From an uncultured Ruminococcus sp. (GTDB taxonomy: Bacteria > Bacillota > Clostridia > Oscillospirales > Ruminococcaceae), in assembly GCA_947624295.1 (NCBI GenBank), contig CANQJV010000015.1:1-46565 (forward strand): a DNA stretch of 46,565 nt, read 5' to 3'. Shown piece after piece: positions 25,090 to 33,702 of the stretch. The notes beneath the pieces were generated by a model. The model was not told where the DNA came from, did not search any database, and saw nothing but the letters and a program-made list of their open reading frames with translations. A program made the position numbers and the translations under genes. The first letter of the stretch is position 1; each line of letters begins with the position of its first letter.

Positions 25090-25686
25090 ATGATTAGCGT
25101 TCCAAAAATATGCAAAGGTGGTGACACTACAATTCTTAACATTTTTACTCAAAACGATACTTCACATGACGAAAGCACTATCAACAGACTTATTGAAACG
25201 TGTCCGTATTCAAAAGAAAGTCTTGGTACGCTTTACAATATGTTCAAAAATGATGTTTTCGCCGTTGCGTACAGTATCACATCGGACTACCAACTTGCTG
25301 AGGATTGTGTCGCTGAAACTTTTATAAGGCTTACGCAAGTTAAAAATTTCAATTCCGCTAAAGGGGACGGGAAAGGTTACATATACAAAACAGCAAGAAA
25401 TGTCGCCCTTGAAATCAAAAGAAGTCACCATAAAGATATTGACAATGTGTATGTAGCAAATTACGGTGAATCGGACAATACGGTTGAAAACAGTATATGG
25501 CTGAACGCACTCCTTGCGAATCTCAACGATAAGCAAAGGCAGATTGTTGTTATGAAATGCTGTAATGAACTTACTTTCAAGGAAATCGCTGAAATTATGA
25601 AATGTCCCGTATCTACGGTGAAATCAAGGTACAAAAAAGCAATATCCATATTACAGAAAAAGGCAGGTGTTGACGGTGAAAAATAA
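25090..25686 (+). CDS. ECF-type RNA polymerase sigma factor
   Basis: A 198-residue sigma-70 family factor of the extracytoplasmic-function type. Region 2 spans about residues 45-110 (LYNMFKNDVFAVAYSI, YQLAEDCVAETFIRL). Region 4 spans about 140-190 (LNDKQRQIVVMKC, then FKEIAEIMKCPVSTVKSRY). An N-terminal extension of about 40 residues is longer than usual. ATG 25090 is chosen because AAAGGAG is spaced for it; an in-frame TTG at 25084 is too close. It overlaps the next gene by 11 bases, the usual pairing of an ECF factor with its regulator. Confidence 0.9.
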   Translation: MISVPKICKGGDTTILNIFTQNDTSHDESTINRLIETCPYSKESLGTLYNMFKNDVFAVAYSITSDYQLAEDCVAETFIRLTQVKNFNSAKGDGKGYIYKTARNVALEIKRSHHKDIDNVYVANYGESDNTVENSIWLNALLANLNDKQRQIVVMKCCNELTFKEIAEIMKCPVSTVKSRYKKAISILQKKAGVDGEK

Positions 25687-26983
25687 AAATAACAATATTG
25701 AGATTGAAAAACTCCTGAAAGAAAAAATGAACGAACTTTCTGAATCTGTTGACTGCTTTGACAGAATTTCCACAAAAGTTTTCCCCGAAAAAAGCAATAA
25801 TTTTTCCGAAAATGACTGTTCCGTGAGTGACCTCGAAAACGTCACCGGCAAGGCGAAAAAAATCAGCATTGTGAAATGGTCTGCAATTGCTGTTGCTGTT
25901 GTTGCCTGCGTAACTGCAATCCCGCAAACTAATATTATCAGTGATATAGCGCAAAATATAGGTTCGAACTGTACGCTGAAAAATTACAGGGATATTATTG
26001 CTGAAATCGATTCTGAAACTCAAAACGGCGATTATAATATTGCAGACTATCCGCTTGACTACTATATAGAAAACGACGTGCTTGTTACACCGCTTTTCGT
26101 GTGTCCGTTTGAGGATTGCGGGAAAGAAAATGCAAATGTAAGGCTGTACATAAGGCAAATCAACGGAATAAATACTAATCAGGTCTATGCGGTTGAATAT
26201 GAGGGCGATTTTGCGGAGGAAAATATAATAGCTGCTGCACAATCGGAATACAGATTTTCAGACGAAGACGTTGAAACTGCAAAAGATTTAACTTCAGACG
26301 GCTTCGAAAATATAAATTATTCAACTACTGTCGGCTTGAATTTCGATACTGATTCAGACGGGATTTTTGTTGACGAAAATGATGTACCTGTATCGCTTGC
26401 ATCATTCAAAACATTCACGATTATGAAATGCGACAACGGTATAATTCCCGTTGAAAGCACAATTATTTACGGTCACGAAACAAAGTCAGATGATTCGTAT
26501 TTCTACGATATCGCCAATATTTCGGGCTATGAGAATATACAGATTACCGAACGGGAAAATGCATGGGGAGTATCAGTATATTTCAATAATACCACGGCAA
26601 TGCCTGAAGAAAATCAATCCATATTTTCGCAGGAACTTTTATTTGACAGCGATTTATCATATGAAACTGAATGCTTATGTGTTGCCTGCCCTGACGATTC
26701 CCATAACAACGAATTTTCCACGACAGCAAGCATTTATGCGGAGGATTCAAAAAAGCAGCTATGTGAAATTGATGTACCGTATGATTTGGACTACCGTTCA
26801 ATGACTGTTTTCTATATTCCACAATCAGCTGTTGAAAATACTGACTCTGTTGCTATACATTTATCGGACAGACCGTTATATGATTACACTGCTAACGAAA
26901 TATTCACTGAAATCGAATATGAGGGCAATTATGCTGAACTTGCCGAATATGGTGAATATACAACAAACAAAGCCGCTCAATAA
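25676..26983 (+). CDS. Membrane-anchored putative anti-sigma partner
   Basis: A 435-residue protein with a charged N-terminal cytoplasmic part (about 1-65) and one membrane helix (about 68-85, IVKWSAIAVAVVACV). An extracellular region of roughly 350 residues follows, rich in Asp, Asn and Tyr. The topology and the 11-base overlap with the sigma gene fit an anti-sigma factor that holds the sigma at the membrane and senses an outside signal. No zinc-finger HxxxCxxC anti-sigma motif is visible, so the mechanism is unknown. The start is GTG 25676, with AGGCAGG upstream. The stop codon lies inside the loop of the terminator. Confidence 0.72.
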   Translation: MKNKNNNIEIEKLLKEKMNELSESVDCFDRISTKVFPEKSNNFSENDCSVSDLENVTGKAKKISIVKWSAIAVAVVACVTAIPQTNIISDIAQNIGSNCTLKNYRDIIAEIDSETQNGDYNIADYPLDYYIENDVLVTPLFVCPFEDCGKENANVRLYIRQINGINTNQVYAVEYEGDFAEENIIAAAQSEYRFSDEDVETAKDLTSDGFENINYSTTVGLNFDTDSDGIFVDENDVPVSLASFKTFTIMKCDNGIIPVESTIIYGHETKSDDSYFYDIANISGYENIQITERENAWGVSVYFNNTTAMPEENQSIFSQELLFDSDLSYETECLCVACPDDSHNNEFSTTASIYAEDSKKQLCEIDVPYDLDYRSMTVFYIPQSAVENTDSVAIHLSDRPLYDYTANEIFTEIEYEGNYAELAEYGEYTTNKAAQ

Positions 26984-27000
26984 TTAAGAGCGGCTTTTTT
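26970..27000. terminator. Bidirectional terminator
   Basis: AAGCCGCTC and GAGCGGCTT (perfect 9 bp, loop of nine bases) with six T on the plus side. It ends the sigma/anti-sigma transcript and can also end the minus-strand ligase operon. Confidence 0.92.
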
Positions 27001-27017
27001 AACTTATCTTAAATTAT

Positions 27018-28568
27018 TTAATCAAGCAATCTGCCTGTTGTTTCCTGCATACGTTTTATTTTCTTTGAAGTCGTCTTTGCAAATTCATCGTCACGTATTC
27101 TCATACGGCGTATAGCCTTTGCAGTCGATACAGTCTTGTTTACTTCAGCAACGTGCGCCCTGAAAAGTTCCTCTATTTTCTCTATACCGTTTTCATTTAG
27201 ATACTCCTGATTAGGGTAAATTTCAGCCGTAATCATACCTTCTTCTGCATAGATAAGGATTTCCGCAAGCCAGTCAAGACCTGAAAATTTATTCTCAAGT
27301 TCTTCCGGTGAAACGTTTTCGCCGTTACTGAGGATAATGAGATTCTTTTTTCTGCCGGTAATATACAGATGATTCGTATTGTCAACAAATCCAAGGTCAC
27401 CAGTTCTGAGCCAGCCGTCCTCTGTCAATGCCTCTGCTGTTGCTTCGGGATTTTTGTAATACCCTGCCATTACAGACGGACTTTTCGCCCATATTTCGCC
27501 GTCAACTACCTTGACTTGACAACCGTTGACGATAGTTCCTATACTTTCTGAATTTGTATCGCTGAGATTACCTGTTGAAATTCTCGGCGAACATTCAGTC
27601 ATACCGTAGCCTTGTGCAATCGGTATCCCGAAACCTCTGTAAACTTCGGCAAGTTTCGGATTAAGATAAGCACCTCCGCTGTATATTCCACGGAGATTTC
27701 CACCAAAAACAGCTTTTGCAACTTCGTTTATATCAAGTGACGGGTCTGCCTCAACAGCGGATTTTATTTTCTTGTAAATTGTTTCAGCAATCATCGGTAC
27801 AAGAAGTATAATTGTCGGCTTGAAAAACTTCAGATTTTGTGCAATATGCATCATTGAATCATTTACACAAACTGTTGTTCCGTACCTCAATGAGAGCAGA
27901 ATATCGCAAGTAAAGCAATATACGTGATGAATCGGCAAAACTGAAAGAAGTACGTCGTCGGGGGTACTCTCGTTATCCTGACACATTGTGTTGTCAATGA
28001 GATTGCTATGACGGAGCATAACGCCCTTACTCAAGCCTGTTGTGCCTGACGTGAAAAGTATAGCAGCTAAACTGTCGGGGTCAAGCGGCTGCCATTCCAT
28101 AGGCTTGTAACTTGCAATTATGCTGTCAATACTTGTTTCGCCGTCAACTTCCTGCAATGAAACAAATGTTTTGACTTGCGGACAACCCTCTTTTACAGCA
28201 TCAAGCATAGGTTGGAATTTCTTGTCAAAAAACAGGATTTCCGCATCAGAACGCCTTAAATGGTCACACAAATCAGCTTCTTTCATTTGTGCGTCAAGCG
28301 GTACAATTACATTGCCACTGCACGAAACTCCAAAATATGCCGTAAGATAGGCACTTGACGTTGCTCCGATGAGAGCGCAGTGGATTTTGTTGCCGTTTGC
28401 CTTTTCAGTAACAAAACTGCCGATTTTTTTAGCTCTCTCGCAAATCTGACTGAAAGAAGTTTCGATTACATTTTTACCTTTTTTCTCTTTCAGGAATGCT
28501 TTATCGCCGTAAAGTACAGCTGATTCTGCAACCAAATCCTGTAAAGTCTTTACATTTTCTTTAATCAT
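27018..28568 (-). CDS. AMP-forming acyl/amino-acid ligase (freestanding A domain)
   Basis: A 516-residue adenylate-forming enzyme of the acyl-CoA synthetase/NRPS adenylation superfamily. It should activate a carboxylic acid with ATP and load it onto the carrier protein encoded ten bases upstream. Motifs: AILFTSGTTGLSKGVM (about 169-184, ATP binding), QGYGMTECSP, WLRTGDLGFVDN, ITGRKKNLIILSNGENV, and the C-terminal KTTSKKIKR with the catalytic Lys. The hydrophobic neighbours of GYGMTE suggest a fatty or aryl acid, but specificity cannot be read reliably. The ATG has AAGGT eight bases upstream. It is the last gene of the four-gene operon. Confidence 0.88.
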   Translation of the reverse strand: MIKENVKTLQDLVAESAVLYGDKAFLKEKKGKNVIETSFSQICERAKKIGSFVTEKANGNKIHCALIGATSSAYLTAYFGVSCSGNVIVPLDAQMKEADLCDHLRRSDAEILFFDKKFQPMLDAVKEGCPQVKTFVSLQEVDGETSIDSIIASYKPMEWQPLDPDSLAAILFTSGTTGLSKGVMLRHSNLIDNTMCQDNESTPDDVLLSVLPIHHVYCFTCDILLSLRYGTTVCVNDSMMHIAQNLKFFKPTIILLVPMIAETIYKKIKSAVEADPSLDINEVAKAVFGGNLRGIYSGGAYLNPKLAEVYRGFGIPIAQGYGMTECSPRISTGNLSDTNSESIGTIVNGCQVKVVDGEIWAKSPSVMAGYYKNPEATAEALTEDGWLRTGDLGFVDNTNHLYITGRKKNLIILSNGENVSPEELENKFSGLDWLAEILIYAEEGMITAEIYPNQEYLNENGIEKIEELFRAHVAEVNKTVSTAKAIRRMRIRDDEFAKTTSKKIKRMQETTGRLLD

Positions 28569-28578
28569 ATCATTTACC

Positions 28579-28806
28579 TTAATCCTTAAGTTTCTCGATG
28601 TAAGCGATAGCCTCGCCTACTGTTGTAAGCGTAAGAACGTCATCTTCCTCAACGGCAATTTCAAAAGTTTCCTCAACTTCGCCGAGAAAACTCATAAAAT
28701 CATAGGAGTTAAACTTCAAATCCTCGATAAAACGTGAATTTTCTGTTATTTCGTCCTCCTCAACGTCAACGTAATTCATAATAATTTCCTTCATCTGCTC
28801 CAACAT
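28579..28806 (-). CDS. Freestanding acyl/peptidyl carrier protein
   Basis: A 75-residue carrier protein. The phosphopantetheine site is Ser34 in DLKFNSYDFMSF, where the usual DSL is NSY. The acidic four-helix pattern is otherwise normal. It should carry the acyl group between the ligase and the condensation protein. ATG 28806 is chosen because GGAGG lies eight bases upstream; the ATG at 28821 overlaps that site. It lies 37 bases after the condensation gene and 10 bases before the ligase. It is not the fatty acid synthesis ACP by context. Confidence 0.88.
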   Translation of the reverse strand: MLEQMKEIIMNYVDVEEDEITENSRFIEDLKFNSYDFMSFLGEVEETFEIAVEEDDVLTLTTVGEAIAYIEKLKD

Positions 28807-28843
28807 AACAATATCCTCCATAAATTTATTTTATTTGATTTAA

Positions 28844-30253
28844 TCAAATCATATCAAGAATTTCGCCGATAGTCCTGTTGCTGTTTTCGATTCCTCTGAA
28901 AAGTACCCGGCAAAGGTAATAATAGAAGTACTCCATTTCGTAATCAGTAACAGCAGCTTTCTGATACTCGAAATTGAAGTTAAGACCGTTATCTTCAACA
29001 CGGTGCATAACTGTAAGATACAGAGGCTGAGCGGCTACACCGTTCGTATACCAGAAACTTTTATACGGAATATCGGGTATTTTTTCAGCGTCCTGTTGTT
29101 TCATAGACATAGGCTGATAAGTCACACTCAAGCTCTCGTAAGTCTTGCCCATAGTATTCCAGTATTTCGATGACATAATCATTTGTGCGACAGAATCAAA
29201 ATTAGCGTGGCGGAAAATAGCGTTTTGTTTTTCCTGATACATTCTCAGACCATCGATAAAAGTCATATCAGGTGACATAATTGTACGAATCGGGAAAAAG
29301 TGTATTCTTGTACCGCCCGAACGCTTTTCGAGGAGCGTTCCACGCCTTGCAACGCACGTTTTAAGTGATACGTCCTGTTCATTGTCGTTGAATTTAGAGA
29401 GGACTGTCCTCAAGCCCATAAGCAACAGGCATACAAAAGGTACGTGATTTTCCTCGCAGAATTTCAGCAGACGTTCAGACGGCTCTTTTTCGAGTTTGAA
29501 AACTGAAATAGATGCCTCTGTATTTGTGGAAGTCGTACAAGCTGCACGGAGATTCGGGTTATTTTCGGCACGTCTTTGCGTGATAAGTCTGCCCATACCG
29601 TTGAAATCCGTGAACATAGGTTCGCTTTCCTCGACTATATCCCTCCAGAATTTCTCATCTTTCTTGTACGCAGGGGAATTTGCCTCATAAGCAAGGTCTT
29701 TTTTCAAGCATTTTATATATGACTGCATCGGCTTAGGGTAATCATTACCGTAACGCTTATTGCAGTAGATTTGCAGTACATCGGAGTAGAAAGTGATGAT
29801 TGAACTTGAATCCATAGTCATATGGTCTACTTTGCTGTAGATTCCGTTGAAACCGTTCGGCAACTTAATCATTTTGATGAGGTGCATAGGCGAATTGAAT
29901 CTCTCAAACGGTACAGCAGTCCATCTTCTCATTTCGTCGTGGGCATCATCTTCATTCCAGTTAGAAAAATCAACCAATTCAATATCTCTGTCATCGAACG
30001 GCACAAGATACTGGTAAACATCGTCATTTTCGTCTTTTATAAATCTCAGGCGCATTGACTCGAATCTGTTGATTGACTCTTTTATGGATTCTTTCAGCAA
30101 ATCAAAGTCAGTTTCCTGCTGAATATACAAGCCTGTACCTATATTCAGGAGTTGATGGAACGGGCATGACATTCTCGAAAAATTGTGTATTCTTTGTGCG
30201 GCTGTAAGCGGATATGCCTCAACTTTTACGCCGTTTACAATAAATTCTTTCAT
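28844..30253 (-). CDS. Freestanding NRPS-type condensation domain
   Basis: A 469-residue protein of the condensation/alcohol O-acetyltransferase superfamily. The catalytic HHxxxD motif appears as DHMTMD (residues 143-148), keeping the second His and the Asp. Other features are PLTAAQRIHNFS at the N-terminus and SGGTRIHFFPIRT, matching the later core motif of C domains. It should transfer an acyl group from the carrier protein to an amine or alcohol. No carrier, adenylation or thioesterase domain is fused. AAAGGAG overlaps the end of the hydrolase gene upstream. Confidence 0.85.
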   Translation of the reverse strand: MKEFIVNGVKVEAYPLTAAQRIHNFSRMSCPFHQLLNIGTGLYIQQETDFDLLKESIKESINRFESMRLRFIKDENDDVYQYLVPFDDRDIELVDFSNWNEDDAHDEMRRWTAVPFERFNSPMHLIKMIKLPNGFNGIYSKVDHMTMDSSSIITFYSDVLQIYCNKRYGNDYPKPMQSYIKCLKKDLAYEANSPAYKKDEKFWRDIVEESEPMFTDFNGMGRLITQRRAENNPNLRAACTTSTNTEASISVFKLEKEPSERLLKFCEENHVPFVCLLLMGLRTVLSKFNDNEQDVSLKTCVARRGTLLEKRSGGTRIHFFPIRTIMSPDMTFIDGLRMYQEKQNAIFRHANFDSVAQMIMSSKYWNTMGKTYESLSVTYQPMSMKQQDAEKIPDIPYKSFWYTNGVAAQPLYLTVMHRVEDNGLNFNFEYQKAAVTDYEMEYFYYYLCRVLFRGIENSNRTIGEILDMI

Positions 30254-30266
30254 AATTAAGACTCCT

Positions 30267-31226
30267 TTAATTTTTAGGGATATACTTTTCTATGAATTTT
30301 TCTTCTGTACTCTCGTAAAGTGCATTATCTTCATATGCACTTGCACCGTGACCGGCATTTTGCACAATAAGAATCTCTTTAGGGGCACGGCAAGCGGAAT
30401 AATTTTCATAGACCATTCTTGTCGGTACGAAATTATCATCTCCGCCGTGAATGAAAAGAACAGGGCATTTATTCGACTCCATAGCAGTGAGAGTTGAGTA
30501 ATCATTGAAACCGTATCCCGCTTTTTTCCTGCACATAGCTGAATTTATGTTCATTATAGGAAATTCGGGGAGATGATAGTCACGCTTGAGGATATGCGCA
30601 AAAACGTCATGCGGTGAAGTAAAAGCGCAGTCGCTTATCATGCACTTCACATTGTCAGGGAAATCAGGCAGACCTGATGCCATAAGGATAGTTGTTGCGC
30701 CCATAGACGTACCGTGCAGGAGAATTTCAACATCATCGCCGAAACGTTCCATAGTGTAGTCAATCCACGAAATACAGTCATATCTGTCAAGTATACCGAA
30801 TCCCACATAATCGCCTTCGCTGTCACCGTGCGCTCTATGGTCAGGCATAATCACGTCAAATCCCTGATTATGGAAGAAATAGGCGTGTGAAGCGGAATCA
30901 ATCCCCTTGCTTGTGTAGCCGTGTTCGATTATTGCAACTCTGCCCGTTGAATTTTCAGCAGGAAGATACCACGCATGGAGCTTTATTCCGTCATTTGCGG
31001 TGATATATATTTCCTCAAGCTCTTGCGAATGCACCCATTCACTGCGAGGAGCAATAATTTTCTTGTATTCCTCCCATTTCGCCATATCAGCCATTTCGTT
31101 GAGGTCAACCTGTACACCGTCCTGACGTGGTATAGTCATATTGAACAGTTTGTTTGCGGCATATAGCGACACACCGCCTGCAACAGCAGCAGTTCCGGCA
31201 ATTGCGCCGATAATATTGAATTTCAT
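30267..31226 (-). CDS. Membrane-anchored alpha/beta hydrolase
   Basis: A 319-residue serine hydrolase with an N-terminal membrane helix (about 4-24). The nucleophile is in HGTSMGATTIL, the oxyanion region in IEHGYTSKGID, and the acid and His in HGGDDNFVP and NAGHGASAYE. It could release the product from the carrier (thioesterase role), hydrolyse it, or modify it at the membrane. It is the first gene of the operon, with 13 bases to the condensation gene. The ATG at 31226 is taken; an in-frame GTG at 31238 lies right on the purine-rich site. Confidence 0.85.
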   Translation of the reverse strand: MKFNIIGAIAGTAAVAGGVSLYAANKLFNMTIPRQDGVQVDLNEMADMAKWEEYKKIIAPRSEWVHSQELEEIYITANDGIKLHAWYLPAENSTGRVAIIEHGYTSKGIDSASHAYFFHNQGFDVIMPDHRAHGDSEGDYVGFGILDRYDCISWIDYTMERFGDDVEILLHGTSMGATTILMASGLPDFPDNVKCMISDCAFTSPHDVFAHILKRDYHLPEFPIMNINSAMCRKKAGYGFNDYSTLTAMESNKCPVLFIHGGDDNFVPTRMVYENYSACRAPKEILIVQNAGHGASAYEDNALYESTEEKFIEKYIPKN

Positions 31227-31253
31227 TGACAAAAACACTCTCTTTCTGAAATA

Positions 31254-31312
31254 TGACCTGCGGTCAATTTCTTTGTTTTTTATATTCTAACACGTTTTTG
31301 ACCGCCGGTCAA
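31254..31312 (-). promoter_or_regulatory. Hydrolase-operon promoter with two TetR-type operators
   Basis: Two near-identical palindromes, TGACCTGCGGTCA (31254-31266) and TTGACCGCCGGTCAA (31298-31312), have centres 45 bases apart. On the minus strand the upper one contains the -35 TTGACC, which is 17 bases from TAGAAT (31284-31289). The lower one lies in the first transcribed bases. A repressor on both sites would block the operon. I infer that it is the adjacent TetR protein. Confidence 0.82.
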
Positions 31313-31331
31313 GTATTTTTTGAAAAAAATA

Positions 31332-31360
31332 TTGATTTTTCTGAAAATTTGTGATATAAT
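31332..31360 (+). promoter_or_regulatory. TetR gene promoter
   Basis: TTGATT (31332-31337), 17 bases, TATAAT (31355-31360). It starts 20 bases from the nearest operator, so autoregulation is possible but not by direct overlap. Confidence 0.7.
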
Positions 31361-31391
31361 TAAAAAAATGCAACTGAAAAGAGAGATTATT

Positions 31392-32009
31392 ATGAAAAAT
31401 GATAAAAAAGAACTGATTCTTGAAACCGCTCAGGAACTTATGTGTCAGATGCCCGGAAAAGATATTTCCGTAAATCTTATTGCTCAAAAAGCCGGTATTG
31501 CTAAGGGAAGTATATACTATTACTTCGAAAGCAAAGAACAAATTCTTGACGCTGTCGTGGAAAAATGCTACAAAAACGCTATTCACGAATTTTTCAGGGA
31601 ACTCGACTCCGAAAAATCAGCGTTACAGAAAATAAATCTCCTGTTTAACTCAATCATCAAGAGCGAGTTCAGCAATAAGAAAAAAAATTTAATCATAAGT
31701 CTGCACTTGAGTGACGATTTGCTCCTGCATAACAAAATGAAAATGATTGCTGTACAGGAAATTTCCCCTGTTCTGACTGCCCTGCTCCGTCAAGGGTGCG
31801 CTGAGGGAAGCATACAGACTGATTACCCGAAAGAAAGTGCTGAAATGATTGTTGCTGTACTGACGTTCTTTATTGACGATACGTCTTTCCCGTCAACAAG
31901 CGTTTCTATGGAATACAAACTGAAATTTTTCTCGTACTGCCTTGAACTCTGCCTAAAAGCCTCCCCCGGAAGTTTCGATTTCCTGCATAAGCAGATTGAT
32001 AAAAATTAA
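31392..32009 (+). CDS. TetR family regulator
   Basis: A 205-residue repressor. The N-terminal helix-turn-helix reads VNLIAQKAGIAKGSIYYYFE (about residues 26-45), followed by a ligand-binding helical domain without recognisable specificity. ATG 31392 is used because GAGAG lies upstream and the longer in-frame start at 31320 lies before the promoter. It is divergent from the ligase-carrier-condensation operon and lies upstream of a MATE exporter. It probably controls both through the paired palindromes, sensing the product or a toxic lipid. Confidence 0.9.
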   Translation: MKNDKKELILETAQELMCQMPGKDISVNLIAQKAGIAKGSIYYYFESKEQILDAVVEKCYKNAIHEFFRELDSEKSALQKINLLFNSIIKSEFSNKKKNLIISLHLSDDLLLHNKMKMIAVQEISPVLTALLRQGCAEGSIQTDYPKESAEMIVAVLTFFIDDTSFPSTSVSMEYKLKFFSYCLELCLKASPGSFDFLHKQIDKN

Positions 32010-32092
32010 GCCGTTATTATTGATAAAATTCTGTCAAACTGCATATTTACAAATATCTGTTACGGGTGTAAAATATAATTATTGTAACTAAT

Positions 32093-32145
32093 ATACTAAA
32101 CTCTGTTGTAATTTATTTTAACAATTTAACAATAGAGTTTAGTAT
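32093..32145. repeat. Inverted repeat in the MATE leader
   Basis: ATACTAAACTCT and AGAGTTTAGTAT are exact complements 29 bases apart; with one mismatch the pairing extends inward by TTGT/ACAA. It is close to the start of the MATE gene. No U-tract follows. It may be a tiny mobile repeat (it begins ATACTAA like the repeat at 20801) or a leader structure. Confidence 0.55.
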
Positions 32146-32169
32146 AAATTTATGGGGAGTGATTATTTT

Positions 32170-33573
32170 ATGAACAGTAAATCGGCAGACCTCACACAAG
32201 GTCCTCTGCTGAAAAGAATTATCCTTTACACTATTCCGATAATATTAACAGGTATACTGCAACTCCTGTTCAATGCCGCTGACCTTATTGTTGTCGGGCA
32301 GTATTGCGGAAGTATATCTGTTGGGGCAGTCGGTGCTACAGGTCCTGTAATAAACCTTCTTGTTAATCTTTTTATCGGGCTTTCAGTCGGTGCAGGTGTT
32401 GCTGTTGCTCACGGAATAGGCGCAGGTAAAAGTGAAGATGTCAGACGTGTCGTGCATACCTCAATCCCGTTATCCGTTATATGCGGTATAGTCCTCACTG
32501 CTATAGGCATTGCAGGAGCTAAAACAATTCTCCGTCTTATGGATACGCCTGAAGATGCCCTGAAACTCTCATTATCCTATATGCGTATTTATTTCTGCGG
32601 TATTACCGCAAGTATGCTGTATAATTTCGGTGCGGCTATTCTGCGTGCGGCAGGCGATACAAAATCACCTCTTATTTACCTTATGACCGCAGGTATCCTC
32701 AATGTAATACTCAACCTCTTTTTCGTAATTGTGCTTAAAATGGACGTTTCAGGCGTTGCGCTCGCTACAACAATATCACAATGTGTATCTGCTTTTCTGA
32801 TAATACGTGCTTTGATGAAACGTGAAGATGCGTGCAGACTAAAGTTAAATGAAATAAAAATATACAAGCGTCAACTTTTAAGGATTCTGCAAATAGGTTT
32901 CCCGGCAGGTATTCAAGGCTCACTTTTTTCGATTTCTAACGTAATTATACAGTCCTCCGTCAATTCGTTCGGGCTTGCTGTCATGTCAGGGAATGCCGCT
33001 GCACAAAATATTGAGGGATTCGTATACACTTCAATGAACTCCGTAAGTCAGACTGCTCTTAATTTCATCGGGCAAAATCACGGTGCGGGGAAATTCGACA
33101 GAGTACGGAAAATAATGTTCATTTGCCTCGGATTCGTCTTTGTAACAGGTATCACCCTCGGTCTTATCGCTTTTACTTTCGGCAGACCGCTTTTGTCAAT
33201 ATATATATCTGATTCGGACGAAGCTATAAAATACGGTATAGTACGTCTTACTTATATCTGTATCCCCTATTTTTTATGCGGTCTTATGGACGTTGCAACA
33301 GGTTCACTCCGTGGTATAGGCAGCAGCGTAACTCCGCTTATAATTACAGTGGCAGGTGTGTGCGGATTCAGAATTGTATGGATTTACACTATATTCAGGA
33401 AATTCCACTCGCTTGAAACGCTGTATATTTCCTATACTGTATCATGGGCAATGACTTTCATAACAGAAGCAATCGTATTTATATTACTTTTACGTCATCA
33501 GCAGAAAAAATTTGTACCTTTTACGGATAATATAGTAAGCCCACTTGAAAAGCGGACAAAAGGAACTGAATAA
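32170..33573 (+). CDS. MATE family multidrug/metabolite exporter
   Basis: A 467-residue membrane protein with about twelve helices, of the MATE family (Na+ or H+ antiport of organic compounds). Typical features are GPLLKRIILYTIPIIL at the N-terminus, GAVGATGPVINLL, and AAILRAAGDTKSPL in the first half. The second half repeats the pattern with GNAAAQNIEGFVY. ATG 32170 has GGGGAGTGA upstream; an earlier in-frame start is less likely. As the gene after TetR and next to the biosynthetic operon, it is a reasonable exporter for that product, but this is inference. Confidence 0.9.
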   Translation: MNSKSADLTQGPLLKRIILYTIPIILTGILQLLFNAADLIVVGQYCGSISVGAVGATGPVINLLVNLFIGLSVGAGVAVAHGIGAGKSEDVRRVVHTSIPLSVICGIVLTAIGIAGAKTILRLMDTPEDALKLSLSYMRIYFCGITASMLYNFGAAILRAAGDTKSPLIYLMTAGILNVILNLFFVIVLKMDVSGVALATTISQCVSAFLIIRALMKREDACRLKLNEIKIYKRQLLRILQIGFPAGIQGSLFSISNVIIQSSVNSFGLAVMSGNAAAQNIEGFVYTSMNSVSQTALNFIGQNHGAGKFDRVRKIMFICLGFVFVTGITLGLIAFTFGRPLLSIYISDSDEAIKYGIVRLTYICIPYFLCGLMDVATGSLRGIGSSVTPLIITVAGVCGFRIVWIYTIFRKFHSLETLYISYTVSWAMTFITEAIVFILLLRHQQKKFVPFTDNIVSPLEKRTKGTE

Positions 33574-33651
33574 AAATTTTTCATAGCAAGGCGGAGGAGG
33601 AAAGCGTGCTGTCGCACGGTGACAACGACAACGTAGCTATGGGAAATTTTT
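33572..33651 (+). ncRNA. 80-base structured element at the MATE 3' end
   Basis: The outer stem AAAAATTTTTCATAGC pairs with GCTATGGGAAATTTTT (16 bp with two G-U), enclosing a GC-richer centre with the hairpin CGTGC-TGTC-GCACG and the direct repeat ACAACGACAACG. It starts at the MATE stop codon. The centre is much more GC-rich than the surroundings. It may be an extragenic repeat element, a terminator or a small RNA; no known RNA family is recognised. Confidence 0.5.
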
Positions 33652-33702
33652 ATCAGTGAACTTGTTTGATTTTCAAGTAGGGTTACTATAAGTAACACAA
33701 TT

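Noticed and set aside
25613-26242. A 209-codon minus-strand frame opposite the anti-sigma gene
   Set aside because: It is antisense to a well-supported pair of overlapping genes and has no start signal; composition is that of a shadow frame.
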